The translations under genes and the position numbers were made by a program. Positions 25,874 to 34,448 of a DNA stretch of 64,000 nt are shown here, piece after piece. Below the pieces are notes generated by a model. That model saw only the letters and a program-made list of their open reading frames with translations, searched no databases and had not been told where the DNA came from. Numbering within the stretch: position 1 is the first letter of the stretch; each line of letters begins with the position of its first letter. This stretch comes from Thermosipho affectus (GTDB lineage: Bacteria > Thermotogota > Thermotogae > Thermotogales > Fervidobacteriaceae): the NCBI RefSeq assembly GCF_001990485.1, contig NZ_LBFC01000018.1, positions 186,001 through 250,000 of the forward strand. The letters run 5' to 3'.

Positions 25874-26965
25874 TTGGAAATTGTTGTTGAAAGTATTGTA
25901 AAGGATGGAGAAAAAATATACGCTGTTTCTTCAAATAGCCCATTTTATGTGGATTTTAAGGGAGGACAACTTGGGGATAGAGGATACATAGGTGATGCCA
26001 AGGTTTTAGGTGTGTTTGAAAAAGATGGAAAAATATATCATAGAATAGATAGAAAGATAAAACAAGGAATCTTGGGGGTTTTTATAGATGAAAAACATAG
26101 GGAATTTGTAAGGGCACACCATACGGCACAACATATTTTATCTGCTTCACTCCATGAAGTTGCAGATATAAATACGGTTGGATTTAGAATGGGATTTGAG
26201 TATACCACTATAGATTTAGATGTACCCTTTATTGAAGATAATGTATTACAAGAAGCAGAAATACTGTCAAATGAAATCGTGAGAAAATGTTATAATGTAG
26301 AGGAAATTTGGGTTAAAAGATTTGAACTTGATAAATTTAATCTTAGAAAGGCTGTTAGTGATAAAGTGAAAGGTGATATAAGGATAATAAAGATTGAAGA
26401 TTTTGATTATTCACCGTGTGGTGGTTTTCATGTGAAGAATACAGGAGAGATTGGAATAATAAAGATATTGAGAAAAGAAAAAGTTAAGGGAAACCTTACA
26501 AGGGTTTATTTTGTTGCTTCTAGTTTAGCTTTAAGTTACTTTCAAAAGTATAATAGGATTTTAGGTGGGATTTCAAAGAGTTTAACTAGTTCTGTATTTG
26601 AACTTGAGGAAAAAGTGTCAAAAACGTTGGAAGATTTAAAAATGTATGTATCTAAAGTTGAAAGACTTTCTCAAGAATTGGCAAAGTATAAGATAAGAGA
26701 AATTAAAAGTGTTGGTGATGTGTACTATTTAGAAGGTGAAAAAGAAATATTAAGATATATTCCAAAGTTTTTTGACAAGAAAGATGCTCTTTTAATTCTA
26801 TTTGATGGTAAAAGTTATAGTTTTACATCAACTGGAAAGTACAACGTTGGTGAAATTATAATGAAATTAAAAGAAATATATGGTGGTACAGGAGGCGGGG
26901 GAAGAAGTAAAGGGAATTATATTAGCAATATAGGTTTTAATAGATTGTTGGAGGTGATAGAATGA
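25874..26965 (+). CDS. AlaX-like stand-alone alanyl-tRNA editing protein with C-terminal DHHA1-like tail
   Basis: The 363-residue protein carries the class II alanyl/threonyl-tRNA editing domain. Metal ligands are the HxxxH in AHHTAQH (H83, H87) and the C-x3-H in SPCGGFHVKNTGEIG (C182, H186). A short coiled coil follows (~235-275), and the tail ends in GGTGGGGRSKGNYI, the DHHA1 signature of AlaRS. No aminoacylation domain is present, so it should hydrolyse mischarged Ser- or Gly-tRNA(Ala). Translation starts at TTG after GGAGAGG. The stop overlaps the next ATG. Confidence 0.85.
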   Translation: MEIVVESIVKDGEKIYAVSSNSPFYVDFKGGQLGDRGYIGDAKVLGVFEKDGKIYHRIDRKIKQGILGVFIDEKHREFVRAHHTAQHILSASLHEVADINTVGFRMGFEYTTIDLDVPFIEDNVLQEAEILSNEIVRKCYNVEEIWVKRFELDKFNLRKAVSDKVKGDIRIIKIEDFDYSPCGGFHVKNTGEIGIIKILRKEKVKGNLTRVYFVASSLALSYFQKYNRILGGISKSLTSSVFELEEKVSKTLEDLKMYVSKVERLSQELAKYKIREIKSVGDVYYLEGEKEILRYIPKFFDKKDALLILFDGKSYSFTSTGKYNVGEIIMKLKEIYGGTGGGGRSKGNYISNIGFNRLLEVIE

Positions 26966-28164
26966 AAAAAATTTTGGTTTTGGTGGGAGTATTGTTTGTA
27001 TTTTTAGCTTTTTCGAATATTTTCCAATTTTTACCTGAAAAATTTGATTCGTTGTTTTATGTACCAGATTTAACACAATTTTACGATGCTTTAAAAAAGA
27101 CAAATACTGGAGATGTATTTATAAATCAAATAGGTCTTGAACAGATGGTTTTGGGTATTTTGGAACAGCAGCTAATGATGCAAAATTACACCTTAGATGA
27201 TTTGGATTTATTCAAGGAATTGTTAGTTGCCTCAACTGTCGATGGGAGTGCAGTTATAGCTATTGGACCTTCTAAAGACCCACAAAAAATAAAGGAAATT
27301 TTTGAAGCGTTTTCAGGAATGCAATTTCCGTCTGAGGTCTTGGTTAAGGATGGTTATTTTGTATTTTCAAATTTACCGTTTGGTGGAAAGCTACCTAACA
27401 AGGTTAAAGAAAATATAGAAAAAGGCTATTTGGCAGTAAGTTATGTAAATACTAATGAGGATTTAAAAGTAGAAGGGTATGGTTATGCAAGACTAGAGGG
27501 AAATACATTTAGACTTTACAATGAAATTGTTCCCAAAGACCAAGAAACTAAAGATTTTATTTTAGATTTGGAAAAACAACAAGGAAAGGATATTTTAAGT
27601 GATAATAAAATAGGAGGAGATTTGTTTATATTTTTGAACAAAAAAATTCCAAAATCTTTGTTGAAGCTTTTAACAAACGTTACAGAAGAGATGAATGTTG
27701 ATTTAAACAAATTTTTGGAAGATTTTAGTGGTACGGCTTACATATCTGCTAACATATCCGATTTTATATTAAACGCTCTTTCTGGTATGCAGCAATCAAC
27801 TGTACCTTTCTATGGTGTGGTATATTATAGTGGATTGAATTGGGATGATTTAGAAGGAATAAGCAAATTTGAAGTAATAAATGGTAAAAAATATGGGGTT
27901 GAAGTTACCGAAGAGGGTACACCTGTTGTGTATGTGAATTTGGAAAGTGACAAGATGACATTATATGGGATAAGCCCTGAACAATATACACCAGGTGATA
28001 GGACATTTATTGAACAAAATTACAGTGATGATTATTTCTTTGGAGTGTTATTGAATTTAAATCCTACTATATTTAATTTTATAGGTGTAGACACAGAGGC
28101 CTATTTGAAGATACAAGTTTACGCAAAAGATGGAAAAATATTTGCAAAATCCGTTTTAAAGTGA
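26962..28164 (+). CDS. Secreted protein, paralogue of the gene at 38795
   Basis: The 400-residue product begins with a signal peptide (MKKILVLVGVLFVFLAFSN) followed by IFQFLPEKFDSLFYV. It has no transmembrane segment after that and alternates short strands with helices. The 38795 product starts MKKILISVFLLIVVFAFSN followed by ILNFVPLDYSLFI and is similar in layout, so the two are probably paralogues. I recognise no known catalytic motif. The ATG overlaps the AlaX-like stop (ATGA), and a terminator follows. Confidence 0.75.
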   Translation: MKKILVLVGVLFVFLAFSNIFQFLPEKFDSLFYVPDLTQFYDALKKTNTGDVFINQIGLEQMVLGILEQQLMMQNYTLDDLDLFKELLVASTVDGSAVIAIGPSKDPQKIKEIFEAFSGMQFPSEVLVKDGYFVFSNLPFGGKLPNKVKENIEKGYLAVSYVNTNEDLKVEGYGYARLEGNTFRLYNEIVPKDQETKDFILDLEKQQGKDILSDNKIGGDLFIFLNKKIPKSLLKLLTNVTEEMNVDLNKFLEDFSGTAYISANISDFILNALSGMQQSTVPFYGVVYYSGLNWDDLEGISKFEVINGKKYGVEVTEEGTPVVYVNLESDKMTLYGISPEQYTPGDRTFIEQNYSDDYFFGVLLNLNPTIFNFIGVDTEAYLKIQVYAKDGKIFAKSVLK

Positions 28165-28179
28165 AAAAAGATTAATTGA

Positions 28180-28213
28180 AATCCAGGTAATCACTGTTAC
28201 CTGGATTTTTTTT
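28180..28213 (+). terminator. Rho-independent terminator
   Basis: AATCCAGGTAA pairs with TTACCTGGATT around a 6-base loop, followed by eight T. It closes the tatD-to-26962 gene run. Confidence 0.92.
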
Positions 28214-28216
28214 ATG

Positions 28217-28225
28217 TGATATAAT
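28217..28225 (+). promoter_or_regulatory. Extended -10 promoter element for gatA-gatB
   Basis: TGATATAAT lies about 39 bases before the gatA TTG, just after the upstream terminator. There is no recognisable -35. Confidence 0.55.
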
Positions 28226-28263
28226 ATATAGTTGAATTAAATTGAAGTGATGAGGTGATCCTG

Positions 28264-29634
28264 TTGAATAAATTCAAGAAACTAACTATAAAAGATGTAC
28301 TTAAAGGAGAAGAAGATTATGTAGGAGAATCTTTAAAGGTTATAAGAAAAGAAGATGGAGATATTAACGCATTTATTACAGTTGTAGAACAATCAAGTGG
28401 TAAGATTCCCATTGCTGTTAAAGACAATATTGTAACAGAGGGTATAAGGACCACTTGTGCCTCTAAGATTTTAGAAGATTTTATTCCGCCATTTGATGCA
28501 ACAGTTGTAGAAAAGTTAAAAAAGAATAATTTTGCAATAGTTGGTAAGACAAATTTAGATGAATTTGCCATGGGGACGGGAACAGAGTATTCTGCGTTTT
28601 TTGTTACAAAAAATCCTTGGGATAAAGAGAGAGTTGCAGGGGGGAGTAGTGGGGGATCTGCGGCAGCTGTCGCTAGTGGAGAGGTGGTTGCTGCTCTTGG
28701 AAGTGATACAGGTGGCTCGATACGGCAGCCTGCCGCATTTTGTGGTGTTATAGGTTTTAAGCCTACATATGGTTTGGTTTCAAGATATGGACTTGTGGCG
28801 TTTGCGTCTTCTTTAGATCAGATTGGTCCTATAACTAAAACTACAAAAGATGCCGCTTATTTGATGAATGTAATTTACGGAAAAGACGAAAGAGATGCAA
28901 CAACGGTTGATAAAAAAATTGATTTTGAAGTATTATTAGAAAAGGATTTTTCAAAAGCTGTTGTAGCATATCCAGAGGAAGTCTTTGGTGAAGGTGTTGA
29001 AGAAGGAGTAAAAAAACAATTTGAAGAATTTATAAAATTTTTGGAAAAGAAAGGTGTAAAGGTTGAAAAGATTTCTTTTCCCGAGTTAAAGTACTCTGTG
29101 GCAACGTATTACATAATAGCACCTGCTGAGGTAAGTTCTAATTTATCCAGATTTGATGGAATTAGGTTTGGAACTAGAGTGGAGGAAAAAGGTCTGCTTG
29201 AAACTTATTTAAAAAGTAGAAAGCAACTTGGAGTAGAGGTTATAAGAAGGATAATGTTGGGAACTTTTACTTTAAGCGCTGCGTATTATGATGCGTATTT
29301 TGAAAAAGCGCAAAAGGTCAGAAGGTTGATTTCAAATAGATTAAACAATTTTTTGGAAAAGTACGATTTTATAATCACACCTACTTCTCCAATTACCGCT
29401 TTTAAAATAGGGGAAGTAAGAGATCCTTTGGTCTATTATATGATGGATATCTTTACCATTCCAGCTAATCTTGCAGGATTACCTGCCATAAGTATTCCAT
29501 TTGGTTTTTCAGGCAATTTGCCAGTGGGAATGCAAATAATGGGTAAAAGGTTTGATGATCCAAAAGTATTGGGATTTGCAAATTTCATTGAAAGAGATGT
29601 TCCTGTTGTTTTTCCATGGGAGGCGAAAAAATGA
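28264..29634 (+). CDS. gatA: Asp-tRNA(Asn)/Glu-tRNA(Gln) amidotransferase subunit A
   Basis: GatA releases ammonia from glutamine for GatB. The 456-residue product shows the amidase Ser-cisSer-Lys triad: Lys in PIAVKDN, then [10 protein letters not shown] and [11 protein letters not shown]. The start is TTG at 28264, with GAGGTGATC ahead; a GTG at 28255 lies inside that site. The stop overlaps the gatB ATG (ATGA). gatC is not adjacent. Confidence 0.95.
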   Translation: MNKFKKLTIKDVLKGEEDYVGESLKVIRKEDGDINAFITVVEQSSGKIPIAVKDNIVTEGIRTTCASKILEDFIPPFDATVVEKLKKNNFAIVGKTNLDEFAMGTGTEYSAFFVTKNPWDKERVAGGSSGGSAAAVASGEVVAALGSDTGGSIRQPAAFCGVIGFKPTYGLVSRYGLVAFASSLDQIGPITKTTKDAAYLMNVIYGKDERDATTVDKKIDFEVLLEKDFSKAVVAYPEEVFGEGVEEGVKKQFEEFIKFLEKKGVKVEKISFPELKYSVATYYIIAPAEVSSNLSRFDGIRFGTRVEEKGLLETYLKSRKQLGVEVIRRIMLGTFTLSAAYYDAYFEKAQKVRRLISNRLNNFLEKYDFIITPTSPITAFKIGEVRDPLVYYMMDIFTIPANLAGLPAISIPFGFSGNLPVGMQIMGKRFDDPKVLGFANFIERDVPVVFPWEAKK

Positions 29635-31061
29635 GATTTAAGCCAGTAATTGGTCTTGAAATACACGTCCAGTTGAATACTGAGACAAAGGCGTTTTGTT
29701 CTTGTAGTGCGGATGTATTTGAATTAGAACCAAATACTGCAATTTGTCCAGTGTGTACAGGGCAACCAGGAGCGTTGCCTGTGCCATCTAAGCAGATGTA
29801 TGAATTTGGTATATTATTAGCCGCTGCGTTGAATTGTAAAATACATGAATATACAAAATTTGACAGAAAAAATTATTTTTATCCGGATCTTCCAAAGGGA
29901 TATCAAATAACACAATATTTTTATCCACTTGCCACTGAAGGTTTTTTGGAATTAGATGGTAAAAAGATAAGAATAAACAGAATTCATTTGGAAGAAGATG
30001 CGGGAAAATTAATTCACTCTTCTGAGACTATTACCCAGGCTGAAAGTTCTTTTGTTGATATGAATAGGTGTGGTGTACCTCTTGCAGAAATAGTAACTGA
30101 ACCTGATATAGAATCACCAGAAGAAGCAAAGAAATTTTTAGAAAAATTGAGGCAGATATTAAGATATTTAGGTGTAAGTACAGGTGATATGGAAAAAGGT
30201 GCGCTGAGATGTGATGCCAATATTTCCGTAATTGACTTGGAAAACAATGTCCAGAGCAATAAAGTAGAAGTAAAAAATATGAATTCTTTTAAATTTGTGG
30301 AAAAGGCATTAGAATATGAATTTGAAAGGATAAAGTCACAACTTAAAAGAGGTGAGAACGTTTTAAAGGAAACACGAGGTTGGGATTTATCAACAAAAAC
30401 AACTATTTCTATGAGGAGCAAAGAAGAAGCAAATGATTACAGATATTTTCCAGAACCAGATATACCTCCTGTTGTAATTTCAAGGGAAGAAATCAAGAAA
30501 ATTGTGGAAAAGATGCCTGAACTTCCAGATGAAAAATTAAATAGATTTAAGAAAAAATATACGTTGACAGATTATGAAGCAAAAATTTTAACTTCTTCCG
30601 TTAAACTTGCGGATTTCTTTGAAAGATGTGTATTTGAAACAAAGAATCCAAAAGAGACATCAAATTGGTTTTTAACAGAGCTTCTAAAATACACATCGTC
30701 TGAAGATGATTTTGATACTTTGAAAATAAAACCTCATCATTTTAAAGAGTTGTTTGAGTTGATTGTTGATGGAAAGATTACAAGAAATATTGCAAAGGAA
30801 ATCTTTAAAGAAGTTTTTGAAACGGGGAAAAGTCCAAGTAAAATAGTGGAAGAAAAGGGAATAGAGGTAATAGGTGATGAAACGTTAATTGAAGAGATGT
30901 TGAAAAAGATTATGGATGAAAACAAAGATAAGGTAGAGGCATACAAGAATGGTAAAAAAGGATTGATGGGATTTTTTGTGGGGCAGGTAATGAAACAAAC
31001 AAAAGGAAAAGCAGATGCAAGGAAGGTAAATGAAATAGCAAAGAAACTGTTGGGAGATTGA
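29631..31061 (+). CDS. gatB: Asp-tRNA(Asn)/Glu-tRNA(Gln) amidotransferase subunit B
   Basis: GatB activates and amidates the tRNA-bound Glu or Asp. The 476-residue protein has [42 protein letters not shown] and the C-terminal tRNA-binding YqeY-like domain ([17 protein letters not shown]...[20 protein letters not shown]). The zinc cysteine set is CSCS...CPVC. GGGAGGCG precedes the ATG. Confidence 0.95.
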   Translation: MRFKPVIGLEIHVQLNTETKAFCSCSADVFELEPNTAICPVCTGQPGALPVPSKQMYEFGILLAAALNCKIHEYTKFDRKNYFYPDLPKGYQITQYFYPLATEGFLELDGKKIRINRIHLEEDAGKLIHSSETITQAESSFVDMNRCGVPLAEIVTEPDIESPEEAKKFLEKLRQILRYLGVSTGDMEKGALRCDANISVIDLENNVQSNKVEVKNMNSFKFVEKALEYEFERIKSQLKRGENVLKETRGWDLSTKTTISMRSKEEANDYRYFPEPDIPPVVISREEIKKIVEKMPELPDEKLNRFKKKYTLTDYEAKILTSSVKLADFFERCVFETKNPKETSNWFLTELLKYTSSEDDFDTLKIKPHHFKELFELIVDGKITRNIAKEIFKEVFETGKSPSKIVEEKGIEVIGDETLIEEMLKKIMDENKDKVEAYKNGKKGLMGFFVGQVMKQTKGKADARKVNEIAKKLLGD

Positions 31062-31065
31062 TAAA

Positions 31066-31839
31066 ATGAAAAAATTTGTGTTGCTTTTTTTAGTGTTTTC
31101 AATAGCCATATTTTCAGGAGAATTTTTGATTTTTGATAATTCAATTATATTAAACTCTCCGCCTTTTTTTATGCAACTGGGCGATAGTTTTGGAGTGGGA
31201 TTTTCCTATTCTACTGAAACAAGATATTATACGGTAAAGGATGTAGGGTTTTTGAAAGTCAAAATTCCACAAAGTAAAGAGGCATTTTCAGGTGCTTTTT
31301 TTGTGGGGAGTAATTTTGGAATTTACCTTTATGTTGAAAATGAAGTTTTGCAAATTCCCAATAGTTTTCAAAATTTGGAATTTTTTGTTTCAAAAGATTA
31401 CGCATTTTATTCTTCTCTTTCAAAGTCTTTTTACGCAATAGGTCCTATTTCTTTAAACACGAGGAGTTTGTTTTTAAAAAAGGGATTTGATTTTGGTTAT
31501 TCTATGAATAGGTATTTTTTCAAATATAAGGATTATTCCGGTTATTTTTTAAATTTAGCTGGAAAATATTTTTTGGGTTATTTATATCCTTTGGATAATT
31601 CTTTAGAACAAGGAATATTAGGGGGACTTGGTAGTAATTTTAAAGAGATTTATTTGGATGTAGGAATTAGAAAATTTTTTGATCTTGGTAAGATAAGGGG
31701 ATTTGGATATGCGTACGTTTATTCTCCTACAAATGATATATTTAATTTTAACTATTTTACGGGATTTTACGTAATACAACCTTTGAAAGGAGAATTTGTT
31801 GTTTGGGATGGAAAAATCTCTATCAGATTTAATTGGTGA
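31066..31839 (+). CDS. Secreted beta-rich protein, possible outer-membrane protein
   Basis: The 257-residue product has a signal peptide (MKKFVLLFLVFSIAIFSGE) and then many short aromatic strands (GFGYAYVYSP, YFTGFYVIQPL) ending in KISIRFNW. The terminal aromatic residue and alternating pattern fit a small outer-membrane barrel. I recognise no family. It starts 4 bases after gatB, and its 3' end overlaps hemW by 32 bases. Confidence 0.6.
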   Translation: MKKFVLLFLVFSIAIFSGEFLIFDNSIILNSPPFFMQLGDSFGVGFSYSTETRYYTVKDVGFLKVKIPQSKEAFSGAFFVGSNFGIYLYVENEVLQIPNSFQNLEFFVSKDYAFYSSLSKSFYAIGPISLNTRSLFLKKGFDFGYSMNRYFFKYKDYSGYFLNLAGKYFLGYLYPLDNSLEQGILGGLGSNFKEIYLDVGIRKFFDLGKIRGFGYAYVYSPTNDIFNFNYFTGFYVIQPLKGEFVVWDGKISIRFNW

Positions 31840-32935
31840 TTTAGATAAAGTATCACTTTATATTCACATACCTTTTTGTAAAAAGAAATGTTATTATTGT
31901 GATTTTGTTAGTTATACAGAAGGTAGTGTGGAAAATTATATAGAAGCGTTGATAAAAGAAATAAGTTTGTATGAAAGTTTTTTGAAAAAAGGGATAAAGA
32001 CCCTATATATTGGTGGTGGAACCCCGAGTTATATAAATGAGCATTATATTGAGAAGATTTTGTTCCACATAGATAGATATTTATTTTTAGAAGAATTTAC
32101 TATAGAAATTAATCCTGATTCTTTTGATAGGCAAAAGGCGCTTTTTTACAAATCTTTAGGTGTGAATAGGATTAGTTTGGGAATCCAGTCTTTTGACGAT
32201 GAGGTATTAAAAAAGGCAGGAAGATCTCACGATAGTTATCAGGCATATAAGGCGTATAAAATTGCCAGCGAAATTTTTGACAATGTAAGCGTAGATTTTA
32301 TAGTAGGTTTACCAGGGGAGAATTGGAGAAGCGTTGAAAAAATAGTGGAATTTGTAAGACTTGAGTATCCCGTTCATTTATCTTTGTACTTGTTAGAAAT
32401 TCACGAAGGAACTTTTATTTCAAAGATTATAAAGAGAATATCTGAAGAGTCTTTTGAAAGATACGATGCCTTGTTGGATTTTTTTAAAAAAGAAGGATAT
32501 GAGAGATACGAGATATCAAACTTTGCGTTAAATGAAAAGTATGGAAAACACAATTTAGTTTATTGGGCTAACGGTGATTACATAGGTTTAGGATTAGCTG
32601 CAGGTGGTCATTTAAAAAAATTTAGGTATAACAATGTTTCTGACTTTAAAAGTTATTTTTCAAAATTGCGTTTAGGAGAATATCCATATGGATACAATTC
32701 CGAGAATAATAATATCAGAGAAGTATTGGAAACTATATTTATGATGCTTAGGACAAAATGGGGAATTGATAGGAAGTTGGTACATTTGGATTTAAATATG
32801 GAAGCAATTTTAAATATTCTAAAAAGGAAATTTTCTTTTTTTGACGGTGTGAGATTGAGTGAAAAAGGTATGGATTTTTCGTCTATGTTCCTGTCCGAGC
32901 TGTTAATGCTTTGGGAGGAATTTTATGAGATATAG
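31808..32935 (+). CDS. hemW: HemW-like radical SAM protein
   Basis: The 375-residue protein has the radical SAM cluster motif CxxxCxxC in HIPFCKKKCYYCDF, then LYIGGGTPSYI, RISLGIQSFDD, SVDFIVGLPGE and ERYEISNFA. The cluster lacks the extra Cys of true coproporphyrinogen dehydrogenase HemN, so this is the HemW group, associated with heme trafficking. Its exact role in an anaerobe without evident heme genes is unclear. ATG at 31808 is given; TTG at 31799 or 31796 would sit closer to the GGAG site. Confidence 0.85.
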   Translation: MEKSLSDLIGDLDKVSLYIHIPFCKKKCYYCDFVSYTEGSVENYIEALIKEISLYESFLKKGIKTLYIGGGTPSYINEHYIEKILFHIDRYLFLEEFTIEINPDSFDRQKALFYKSLGVNRISLGIQSFDDEVLKKAGRSHDSYQAYKAYKIASEIFDNVSVDFIVGLPGENWRSVEKIVEFVRLEYPVHLSLYLLEIHEGTFISKIIKRISEESFERYDALLDFFKKEGYERYEISNFALNEKYGKHNLVYWANGDYIGLGLAAGGHLKKFRYNNVSDFKSYFSKLRLGEYPYGYNSENNNIREVLETIFMMLRTKWGIDRKLVHLDLNMEAILNILKRKFSFFDGVRLSEKGMDFSSMFLSELLMLWEEFYEI

Positions 32936-34013
32936 TATTTTGATCTTGATAACGGCGCTTTTTGCGTTGTTTATAGTCGCTTCAGTAGCTTTGTATACAA
33001 TAGATTTTGCAAGGGATTTTTATGATTTTGGAATGAATTTTTTCTTTAAAAAATATGTGTTTTATATATTATTTGGTATACTAGTTTCTACATTTCTGAC
33101 ATTTTATTTGAAGAAAGATTTTTTTGAAAATAAAGCATTAATGTGGATTTTTTATTTAATAGTTGTTGGATTTCTTTTGTTACCTCTTTTTGGACCATTT
33201 TCATACAAAGTAAATGGAGCAAACAGATGGATAAAAATTCCAGGTTTTTCTGTGACATTTCAGCCTTCAGAACTTGCCAAGATATTTGTGATCTATTTCT
33301 TGGCGATATATATAAAAGATAACAAAGAAAAGATAAAGCACATTTGGTTTGGACTGTTAAAACCCTTGTTATTGATAAGCCCATTGTTGTTTTTAATTTT
33401 TATAGAGCCAGACTTGAGTACCACTCTTTTAATTTTGTTGGTTGCAATTACTTTGCTTTATTTTTCAGGTGCAAGATTAGTTCAAGTAATTTTTCTAATT
33501 TTAGTTTTAGTGTTAATTGCGTTTGTTTTAAAAGAAATAGGATTTATACACGATTATCAATTGGATAGGCTGAAGGCTTTTTTGTCAAATGAAATGCAAT
33601 GGCAAGTGAAAAAAGCATACGATGCAATTGGAAATGGAGGATTTTTTGGTACAGGGCTTGCGCTGGGAAAGTATTATTTTTTTGTTCCACAATCTGAATC
33701 AGATTTTATTATAGCAACAATAGGGGAAAATTTTGGATATTTTGGAATTTTATTAATAGTAATCAGTTATTTGTTTATCGTAAGTAACTTGATAAAGATA
33801 GCCGATGAAGTGAAAGATGATGTTGTCAGATACTTTATATGGGGATATGCTGTTTTGATGTTGTTTCAGGTGGTTATTAATATGGGTGTGGTAAGCCGTA
33901 TTTTTCCCGTTACGGGCATTCCACTACCATTTGTAAGCTATGGTGGAAGCTCTATTTTATCTTTTTCCATAGGGCTTGGTATTATTTTTGCGGGGATCTA
34001 TAACCAAGAGTGA
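32925..34013 (+). CDS. rodA: Rod-shape SEDS glycosyltransferase RodA
   Basis: RodA polymerises lipid II during cylinder growth. The 362-residue membrane protein has about ten helices and the SEDS motifs WIKIPGFSVTFQPSELAKI, FIEPDLSTTLL and the C-terminal GIPLPFVSYGGSS. It is rather shorter than FtsW and lacks an FtsW-type tail. The ATG has GGGAGGAA ahead and overlaps hemW by 11 bases. Confidence 0.88.
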   Translation: MRYSILILITALFALFIVASVALYTIDFARDFYDFGMNFFFKKYVFYILFGILVSTFLTFYLKKDFFENKALMWIFYLIVVGFLLLPLFGPFSYKVNGANRWIKIPGFSVTFQPSELAKIFVIYFLAIYIKDNKEKIKHIWFGLLKPLLLISPLLFLIFIEPDLSTTLLILLVAITLLYFSGARLVQVIFLILVLVLIAFVLKEIGFIHDYQLDRLKAFLSNEMQWQVKKAYDAIGNGGFFGTGLALGKYYFFVPQSESDFIIATIGENFGYFGILLIVISYLFIVSNLIKIADEVKDDVVRYFIWGYAVLMLFQVVINMGVVSRIFPVTGIPLPFVSYGGSSILSFSIGLGIIFAGIYNQE

Positions 34014-34047
34014 GTTTTTCCGATAAGTAATATAGGGAGGTGATAAT

Positions 34048-34257
34048 TTGAGAATAGCCGGAGTAGGAAATATAACATATACACCACATATGAGTAAAGC
34101 AGTTGAGACTTCAGTTCAGAAGAATACGGTTATGTCTAAGGAGCAGATGGCACAACTATTAAGTTTTATGACTTATCAACAAAATAACATGAATTTGAAG
34201 TTGGTACGTATTGCAAGTGCACTATACAGTGGGAAAAGGATTGATCAACTAGTTTGA
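34048..34257 (+). CDS. Small uncharacterised protein, 69 residues
   Basis: A TTG start is preceded by GGGAGGTGATAA with ideal spacing, and a strong terminator follows the stop. Both support a real gene despite its size. The product is soluble, with a helical second half (SKEQMAQLLSFMTYQQNNMNLKLVRIASALYSG). I recognise no family. The N-terminal style (MRIAGVGNITYTPHM) is like that of the 21666 protein. Confidence 0.7.
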   Translation: MRIAGVGNITYTPHMSKAVETSVQKNTVMSKEQMAQLLSFMTYQQNNMNLKLVRIASALYSGKRIDQLV

Positions 34258-34285
34258 GAAAGCAGCCTTAGGCTGCTTTCTTTAA
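34257..34285 (+). terminator. Rho-independent terminator after the small protein
   Basis: AGAAAGCAGCC pairs perfectly with GGCTGCTTTCT across a 3-base loop, and T-rich sequence follows. It overlaps the stop codon by one base. Confidence 0.9.
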
Positions 34286-34349
34286 TTTAATTAGGGAAAA
34301 ACTATTTCAAATATAAATTTAATAAAAAGTTCATTTTTATTTTTTGAAA

Positions 34350-34412
34350 TGGTTAATATTTTGTTAACCAATCCTTATTTTTCATTCTGGAAAATTATCA
34401 AAATTTTGATAA
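34350..34412. promoter_or_regulatory. Candidate operator: two inverted repeats upstream of the GGDEF-like gene
   Basis: TGGTTAA/TTAACCA at 34350-34370 is a 7-base inverted repeat with a 7-base spacer. TTATCAAAATTTTGATAA at 34395-34412 is a perfect 18-base palindrome. Both lie in the 160-base gap between the terminator and the next gene, with a TAAAAT at 34420 as a possible -10. The rest of the gap is plain AT-rich sequence. Confidence 0.4.
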
Positions 34413-34448
34413 AAAATGTTAAAATAAGAAGTACAAGGGGGGATTGTT

